Assembly: GCA_010030955.1 (NCBI GenBank)
Contig: RHBP01000042.1
Span: forward strand, 1-11,877
Direction of reading: 5' to 3'
From: Synechococcaceae bacterium WBB_10_009
GTDB lineage: Bacteria; Cyanobacteriota; Cyanobacteriia; PCC-6307; Cyanobiaceae
DNA length: 11,877 bases
Made by a program: the position numbers and the translations under genes. Below, one piece after another: positions 6,277-11,877 of the stretch (its first letter is position 1; each line of letters opens with the position of its first letter). Below the pieces are notes generated by a model, which searched no databases, had not been told where the DNA came from, and saw only the letters and a list, made by a program, of their open reading frames with translations.

Positions 6277-7367
6277 GCGGCTTGGAGCCCCCCGGAGGCG
6301 TTGGATGGCTCCGATTCTTGCGCCAGCTGCACCAATTGGTGCACCAGGGTTTCGAGCGGAACACCGCTGGCCTCCCAGAGCATCGGGTACATGCTTTGGC
6401 TGGTGAAGCCCGGCAGGGTGTTGATCTCATTGAGCCAGAGCTCGCCGCTGGCTTCGGCGTAGAAGAAGTCCACCCGCGCCAATCCGGAGGCCCCCACGGC
6501 GCGGCAGGCGGCGATGGCCATGGTCCGGGCCCGTTCGCTGATGGCGTTGGGCACCTGGGCCGGGATCACGGTGTGGCTTTTGCCCTCGCTGTATTTGGTG
6601 TCGTAGTCGTACCAGTCGGCGTCGAAGCAGATCTCCCCGAGCACCGAGGCGCGCATCTCGCGCTGCCCCAGCACGGCGCATTCCAGTTCGCGGGCGCTGA
6701 CCCCCTGCTCCACCACCAGGCGCGGGTCGTGGCTGGCGGCCAGCTTCAGGCCCTCCAGCAGTTCGCTGCGGTTGGTGGCCTTGCTGATGCCCACCGATGA
6801 ACCGAGGTTGGCGGGTTTGATGAAGCAGGGGTAGCCCAGCTCCTGCTCCAGCCGTTGCAGCAGGGCCTCCGGGGCGCTGCGGAGTTCGTCGGCCTCCACG
6901 CAGGCATAGGGCACCTGGGGCAGGCCGGCGGCGGCGAAGGCCGCCTTCATGGCCTGCTTGTCCATCCCCACCGCCGAGCCCAGCACCCCTGAGCCCACGA
7001 AGGGCACCTGCATCAGGCTGAACAGCCCCTGGATGGTGCCGTCTTCACCGTTGGGGCCATGCAGCACCGGCACCCACACCTGGATGTCGAGGGCTCCTTC
7101 GGGGAAGCCCTGGAAGCCCGGGCGCAGCGACGCCGCCGGCAGTTCGTCGGCCGTGGCCGGGGTGCCCTTGGCCAGCACCGCATCGGCCACCGCCGGCGGC
7201 CACCAATGGCCCCATTGGTCGATGTAGAAGCAGCGCAGCCGGTAGCGCTCGGCATTGGCGCCGCGCCGCAGGGCGGCGGCCACGGTGTTGGCCGAGCGGA
7301 TCGACACCGCATGCTCCCCGGACACCCCGCCGAACACCAGACCAAGCTGCAGGGGGGAGGCGCTCAT
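6273..7367 (-). CDS. ddl: D-alanine--D-alanine ligase
   Basis: Ddl uses ATP to join two D-alanines, giving the dipeptide added to the muramyl precursor of peptidoglycan in the cytoplasm. The 364-residue protein has the full ATP-grasp layout: N-terminal domain with GLVFGGVSGEHAVSIRSA (about 9-26) and VLHGPNGEDGTIQG; central domain with PFVGSGVLGSAVGMDKQ, CFIKPANLGSSVGISKA and VVEQGVSARELECAVLG; C-terminal domain with DYDTKYSEGKSHT, ARVDFFY and LNEINTLPGFTSQSMYP, where the Glu and Asn bind magnesium. The length is normal for the family. The start at 7367 puts the first beta strand near the N-terminus; no Shine-Dalgarno-like sequence is seen just upstream. The stop overlaps the next gene by 4 bp. 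It is the first gene of the tightly packed ddl-unknown-ftsQ-ftsZ run. Confidence 0.96.
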   Translation of the reverse strand: MSASPLQLGLVFGGVSGEHAVSIRSANTVAAALRRGANAERYRLRCFYIDQWGHWWPPAVADAVLAKGTPATADELPAASLRPGFQGFPEGALDIQVWVPVLHGPNGEDGTIQGLFSLMQVPFVGSGVLGSAVGMDKQAMKAAFAAAGLPQVPYACVEADELRSAPEALLQRLEQELGYPCFIKPANLGSSVGISKATNRSELLEGLKLAASHDPRLVVEQGVSARELECAVLGQREMRASVLGEICFDADWYDYDTKYSEGKSHTVIPAQVPNAISERARTMAIAACRAVGASGLARVDFFYAEASGELWLNEINTLPGFTSQSMYPMLWEASGVPLETLVHQLVQLAQESEPSNASGGLQAA

Positions 7368-7388
7368 CGGCGGAATTGTGCGGCGCCA

Positions 7389-7397
7389 ACCGTATCA
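7389..7397 (-). promoter_or_regulatory. Weak candidate extended -10 element upstream of ddl
   Basis: Read on the minus strand this is TGATACGGT, a partial match to TGnTAnnnT, 21 bases before the ddl ATG. No good -35 box is apparent. The 74-bp gap between the PRC gene and ddl is the largest in the series, so a promoter here is reasonable, but the motif is weak. Confidence 0.22.
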
Positions 7398-7405
7398 GCG
7401 ATCGC
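7398..7405. other. HIP1 palindrome GCGATCGC in the gap before ddl
   Basis: An 8-bp HIP1 core in the short intergenic space between the PRC-barrel gene and ddl. HIP1 is widespread in many cyanobacterial genomes and supports the lineage call. Confidence 0.6.
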
Positions 7406-7441
7406 TGGCCTGGCCAGGGGGAGCAGGCCCCACCAGGGGAC

Positions 7442-8407
7442 CTACCAGGGGTCCTGGTCGAGGGGCTCCACATCCAGGGGGCCCTCGTCGCGCACGTAGC
7501 GGCGTCGGGGCGGCTCGCCCAGGGGCTCGGGGCGGGCGTCGAGCGGTTCGCGGCGCGGTTCGGGCCGCGCCTGGGGGCGCCCCTGGGGCTGTGGGTCAAA
7601 CGGGTCGTCGTCGAGGTAGCGCCGTTGGCGCAGCGGTTCCCGCTCGCGGCGTTGCTCCACCTCCACGTAGTCGTAGTCGTCTTCCGGTTCGAAGCGGCGG
7701 TTGGTGGCGGGCTGGATGCGGCGCTGCTGCTCCTGGGCGGTGGGCTGGCCGGCCGCCAGCTGGTTTTCCACCGGCACGGCATTGAGCCGGTAGCGCTCGC
7801 GCTCCTCCTGCTCCCAGCTGGGGCCGCCCACGCCCAGTTTCTCCAGAAGGCCGGTGCCCAGCTGCTTGAGCTTCTCCTCGGCCCCCTCGTACACGATGAT
7901 CCGATCGGGCCCGCTGCTCACGATTTCCTCCACCGTGAGCTCCCAGGTGCTGAGCACCCCTTCCCCCAGCAGCGGCACCCCCAGGGCGCCGAGCACCAGG
8001 CTGGTGAGCTCCCCGGTTTCGATGTCGAAGCTGAAGCCCAGCACCCGCCCCAGCTGCTCGCCGGCTTCGGTGATCACCTGGCAGTTGATCACCTTGGAGT
8101 AGCGCTCGGGGTTGAACCCCTCCGAGAGCGAATCGGCGGAATCCACCAGGATCACGTCGCCCACCTGGCGGATGCTCTGCAGGGGCATCCAGCGGGGCAG
8201 CCCCGGCAGGAAGCGGGTGAGCGGGTTGTCCCGCAGGCCCAGGGCCACCACCTCGCGGCGGTCGATGTCCACCACCACTTCGCCCACCACCCCCAGGCGG
8301 CGGCCGGTGTCGCGGGTGATCACCTGCGTGCCCATCAGCTCCGAGCGCAGCCAGAGCCGATCGCTCGGGGTGGCGTTGGGGTCGCTGCCGGTGGGGGTGG
8401 TTGTCAT
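7442..8407 (-). CDS. PRC-barrel domain protein with long charged tail
   Basis: A 321-residue protein with two PRC-barrel-like repeats. The first (about 17-95) includes LWLRSELMGTQVIT, GRRLGVVGEVVVDI and MPLQSIRQVGDVILV. The second (about 105-190) includes YSKVINCQVITEAGEQLG, FSFDIETGELTSLVLG and LTVEEIVSSGPDRIIVYE. The paired pattern of a strand, then GxxLG and a DxxxGE/R turn, supports a duplication. After about residue 200 the protein is rich in R, E, P, Q and D (for example PQARPEPRREPLDARPEP), has no aromatic core and is probably disordered. PRC barrels occur in photosynthetic reaction centre H subunits and in RimM, and often act as adaptor domains; the function here is unknown. The start at 8407 (MTTTPTGSDP) is favoured over the in-frame ATG at 8482, which lies inside smc. 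smc ends 34 bp upstream, so co-transcription with it is likely. Confidence 0.88.
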   Translation of the reverse strand: MTTTPTGSDPNATPSDRLWLRSELMGTQVITRDTGRRLGVVGEVVVDIDRREVVALGLRDNPLTRFLPGLPRWMPLQSIRQVGDVILVDSADSLSEGFNPERYSKVINCQVITEAGEQLGRVLGFSFDIETGELTSLVLGALGVPLLGEGVLSTWELTVEEIVSSGPDRIIVYEGAEEKLKQLGTGLLEKLGVGGPSWEQEERERYRLNAVPVENQLAAGQPTAQEQQRRIQPATNRRFEPEDDYDYVEVEQRREREPLRQRRYLDDDPFDPQPQGRPQARPEPRREPLDARPEPLGEPPRRRYVRDEGPLDVEPLDQDPW

Positions 8408-8441
8408 GGGCGCATTGTGGCGGAGGGCCAAGGGGCCTTCC

Positions 8442-11400
8442 TCAGGCCGCCGGTGGTAATCCCACCACCTGGGTGTGGGCACCGCGGGCCTGGGTGACGC
8501 CGATGGTGCGGGTGGCGGCGCCGATCATCGGGCGGCGGTGGCTCACCACCAGAAACTGCGCCGCATCGGCCTGGCGTGCGATCAGGGCCGCGAGCCGCTC
8601 CACATTCACCCCATCCAGGAAGCTGTCCACCTCATCGAGGGCATAGAAGGGCGAGGGGCGGAACTGCTGCAGGGCAAACAGGAAGCTGAGGGCCGTGAGC
8701 GATTTCTCGCCACCGCTCATCGAAGCCAGCCGCCGCACCGCCTTGCCCTTGGGGTGGGCCACCAGGTTGAGCCCGCCCTCCAGCGGCGCTTCGCTGTTTT
8801 CCAGCTGCAGGAAGCCTTCGCCATCGGAGAGGCCGGCGAAGATCTCGCGGAAGTGGCCGTCCACGGCGCTGAAGGCCTCCATGAACGCCTCCTGGCGCAG
8901 GGTGGCCACGGTTTCGATGCGCAGCAGCAGCTCCTCGCGCTCCTTGCAGAGCACATCGAGGCGCTCCTGCAGATCGCCGAGGCGCTGCTCCAGGGCTTCG
9001 AGCTCCTGCAGGGCGAGCATGTTCACCGGCTCGAGGGCCTCCATGCGCTGCTGCAGGGCGCGCAGCTCCGCCTGCAGCGCCTCGAGGCCGGCGCCGCGCA
9101 CCGCCTCGGGGATCTCCGGCAGTGGGTCGGGCAACTCCTTCTGCAGCTGCTCCAGCCGCTGGCCGCCGCTGCGCTCCTGCTCCGCCAGGGCCTGCAGCTC
9201 CTCCCCCAGGCGCTGCAGCTCCCACTCCCTCTGCTGCAGGGTTTGCCGTTGCAGGGCCAGCTGCGCTTCGGCCTCGTCGCGGGCACGGCGCCGCTCCCCG
9301 AAGCGCTCCTGCAGCTCCCGCTGCTGGGCCTCGAGGGCGCTGCGGCGCTCCTGCTCCGCCTGCTGCTGCTGTTTCCATTCGGCCCGCTCCGCCAACAGGG
9401 CATTCACCGCCTGCACCAGGCGCTGCTCCTCTTGGGCCAGGGCCTCCAATTGGCTGCTGAGCCGCTCCGCCGCCAGGGCCCGTTCCCGCCGGGCCGCCAG
9501 CAGGCCATCGCGGCCCTGGCGGGCGTTGGTGAGGGCCGCGTCGGCGGCCTCCAGCTCCTGCTGCAACCCCTGCCAGCGTTCGCTGTCGCCACTGGCCTGG
9601 GCGCTGGCCTCCTGGGCTTCCAGCTCAGCCAAGGCTTGCTGCAGCGGCCCCAGGGCGTTGACCAGCTCCTGCAGGCGCCGCTGGCCTTGGCCCAGATCGG
9701 CCTCGATCTGGGCGATGCGGGCGCTGAGCTGCTGCCGGCGTTGCTGCAGCGGGCCACTGGCCCGTTGGGCGGCGGTGCGCTCGGCCTCGAGGGCGGCGCG
9801 GCGCTGCTCCTGCTGGCTGAGCTGCGGGCGCAGTTGATCGAGGGCCTGGCCCAGCTCGGCCTCCTTGCGCTGGCTGGCGGCGAGGGTTTCGCCCAGCTCC
9901 AGCAGCCGACGCCGCAGCGGTTCGGCCTCATCGGCATCGCTGGCGGCCCCGAAGCTGAGTTGGTTGCCGCGCTGCTGCAGGCTGCCGCCGGTCATGGCGC
10001 CGCTCTTCTCCAGCAGCTCGCCATCGAGGGTCACCGCCCGGCAGCGCCCCAGTTCACGGCGGGCGCTGGCCAGGTTGTTGAACACCAGGGTGTCGCCGAA
10101 CACGTAGCGGAACACCTCCCCGTAAACGGGCTCAAAGCGCACCAGGTCGACCGCCCGGCCCACCAGGCCATCGGCCCCGGCGCCGGATCCCCGCTGCAGG
10201 GCAGCGCCACCGCTGCCACCGCTGGGGCCGTTGCCGCGGATTTTGTTGAGGGGCAGGAAGGTGAGGCGGCCGGCGCGGCGGCTCTTGAGCAGCTCAATCG
10301 CCCGGGCGGCGATGCGGTCGTCGTCGACCACCACCTGGCCCAGGCGCGCACCGGCGGCCACCTCCAGGGCCAGGCGATGGCGCTCCTCCACTTCGGCCAG
10401 CTGGGCCACCGGGCCGTGGATCCCCTCCAGCCCGGCCTCCAGCAACAGCCGCAGGGCGCCGGTGCCGCGGCTTTCCTGCAGGGTTTCGCGCCGGGATTCC
10501 AGCCGCGCGATCTCGCGCTCGAGTGTGCCCTGCTCCTGCTCCAGCCGCTGGCGGGTGCGCTGCTGCAGGGCCAGGGCCTCCACCAGCTCCTGGGCGCGGG
10601 TCTGCTCCTGCTGGAGGGTGTTGAGCAGCTGTTGCCATTCCTGGTCGAGCTGGCCCAGGGAGCTGGCCATGCCGTCGCTGCTGGCGGCGTCGTCCTGCAG
10701 CTGCTGCTGCAGTTCACTGAGGCGCTCCTGCTCCTGGCGCAGCCGCTCGTTGAGCTGTTGTTGCTCCGCCTGCAACGGTGAACACTCGCTTTGCAGCTCC
10801 TGGCGGCGGCGGCTGCGCTGCTTCTGCTCCTCCAGCCAGCTGCCGCTGCGGCCCGCCACTTCCCCCAGGCGCCGCCGCGACAGCTCCACCGCCGCTTCAC
10901 CGCTGCGGCAGGCCTCCTCGGCGCGCTCGAGCTCGGCCTGGTCGTCGCCGCCGGCCAGGGCCATCTGCTGCTGGCGCAGGTCGCCCTGCTGGCGGGTGAG
11001 CTCCTGGCGCTGGCGCTGCAGCTCCTCGGCGTTCTGTTGGTGCTTCTCGGCCTGGCGGGCCAGCTCGCGGCCGCTGGCTTCGAGCCCGGCCAGCTCCGAT
11101 TGCACCGCCAGCAGGCTGTCTTCCCCGAGGCCCTTCACCTCCGCCTGCAGCTGCTCGAGGGCCTTGCTGCTCTGCTCCAGGGCGGTGCGTGCCTCGGCGA
11201 TGGCCTCGCGCTCGCTCTGCTGTTGGTGGCCCAGGGCCTGCTGGCGGCTCTGCAGCTGGCGCAGGTCCTCCTGGGCCTGCTCGAAGCCCAGCACCTGCTC
11301 CTGCAGGCGGCCGGCTTGGAAACTCGCGCAGCTCCTGGTAGGTGCGGGCCTTGGCGCAGTCGCGCTCCAGCTTCTGGCGCGCCATCAGCAGCTCCTGCTG

Positions 11401-11877
11401 CACGATGGCGCAGCGCTCCTCGCGCTCCTGCACCTCGGTGAGCTTGGAGCGGGTCTGCTCAATGCGGGAGTCGAACAGGGCCACGCCGGCCAGCTCGTCG
11501 ATCAGGCCGCGGCGGTCGCGGGAACTCATCGACACGATGCGGGTCACGTCGCCCTGCATCACCACGTTGCTGCCCTCGGGGTCCACCCGCAGGCGCCGCA
11601 GCTGGGTTTGCAGCTGCTGCAGGTTGCAGGGCACGCCGTCGGCGCTGTAGCTGCTGGCGTAGGTGCCCCCCGGGGCGATGCGCAGCCGCCGCGTCACGGT
11701 CCAGTGGGGCTGCCCGGGCTGAATCCAGGGGCCGTCGTCGCTGGGCTCCAGCCCCGCTTCGGCCTCATCGGGCTGCCAGTCGCTCAGGTCGAAGCGCACC
11801 GACACCACGGTTTCGGCCGCCTTGCCCTGCTTGAGCATGGCGCTGTTCACCAGGTCGGGCAGGCGCTCGGCCCGCAT
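8442..11877 (-). CDS. smc: SMC chromosome condensation ATPase, 5' end outside window and frameshifted
   Basis: SMC dimers bind ScpA/ScpB and organise and help segregate chromosomes. The head N-terminal part with the Walker A loop lies beyond the right edge; the first visible residues, MRAERLPDLVNSAM, are internal. The Q-loop region reads VMQGDVTRIVSMSS. A long coiled coil rich in Q, E, R and L follows, then a hinge (about 10460-9984) from GALRLLLEAGLEG to SGAMTGGS, a second coiled coil, and the C-terminal head with signature SMSGGEKSLTALSFLFAL, Walker B FYALDEVDSFLD and the switch His in FLVVSHRR. The frame breaks at about 11320-11322: YQELREF runs into an unrelated frame, while the other frame continues as QAGRLQEQVLGFEQ. 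Removing one T from the TTT run restores YQELREFQAGRLQEQ, and 3435 coding bases then remain in frame. The visible 1144 residues plus about 55-60 missing would make a normal SMC. Confidence 0.94.

Noticed and set aside
7425..7465. Possible hairpin terminator near the end of the PRC gene (ACCAGG ... CCTGGT)
   Set aside because: Only the outer 6 bp pair well, there is no T run in either direction, and much of it is coding sequence.
8475..10781. Very long plus-strand open frame (768 codons, rich in L, Q, G, A) opposite smc
   Set aside because: It mirrors the repetitive Gln/Glu/Leu codons of the SMC coiled coil. The complement of CAG/GAG/CTG-rich sequence lacks stops. No independent start signal or motif is visible.
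8700..11290. Dense CAG/CTG/GAG repeats, considered as tandem repeats or a CRISPR-like array
   Set aside because: They are irregular and follow codon periodicity for Gln, Leu and Glu in the SMC coiled coil; there are no constant-length repeat and spacer units.

Overview
The window looks like a stretch of cyanobacterial chromosome, most likely from the marine or freshwater Synechococcus/Cyanobium group. The GC content is very high and codons end mostly in G or C. It carries a clpR-type Clp subunit, a YacL/Ycf81-like PIN-TRAM membrane protein, a ddl-ftsQ-ftsZ division cluster beside panB and hemW, and two HIP1-type GCGATCGC palindromes. The taxonomic call is an inference from gene content and composition. 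No search was run.

Layout, left to right: a 5' fragment of clpR (minus); a PIN/TRAM membrane protein gene (minus); hemW (plus); panB (minus), overlapping the end of hemW; the SRP RNA gene ffs (plus), squeezed between panB and ftsZ; then a minus-strand series read from right to left: smc, a PRC-barrel protein, ddl, a 136-residue unknown protein, ftsQ and ftsZ. Spacing in the series is tight: 4-bp overlaps at ddl/unknown and unknown/ftsQ, 20 bp between ftsQ and ftsZ, 34 bp between smc and the PRC gene, and 74 bp before ddl. There is no gene-free stretch longer than 300 bases.

The genes fall into a few functions: chromosome organisation (SMC), cell-wall precursor synthesis (Ddl), septum assembly (FtsQ, FtsZ), pantothenate synthesis (PanB), haem trafficking (HemW), membrane protein targeting (SRP RNA), and proteolysis or RNA turnover (ClpR, PIN/TRAM). 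This is core housekeeping content. I see no mobile element, CRISPR array, defence island or clear new system.

The real oddities are at sequence level. ftsZ is frameshifted, in a way that fits a 5-nt deletion exactly. smc is frameshifted, in a way that fits one extra T. ftsQ carries an in-frame 45-nt insertion that is an inverted copy of nearby ftsQ sequence, giving a perfect 43-bp inverted repeat. ftsZ is essential in nearly all bacteria and smc is broadly conserved, so sequencing, assembly or amplification errors are the leading explanation for the two frameshifts. The ftsQ change is either a template-switch mutation or a chimeric artefact. The ffs/panB/ftsZ junction is also notable, because any ftsZ-to-panB read-through would be antisense to the SRP RNA.
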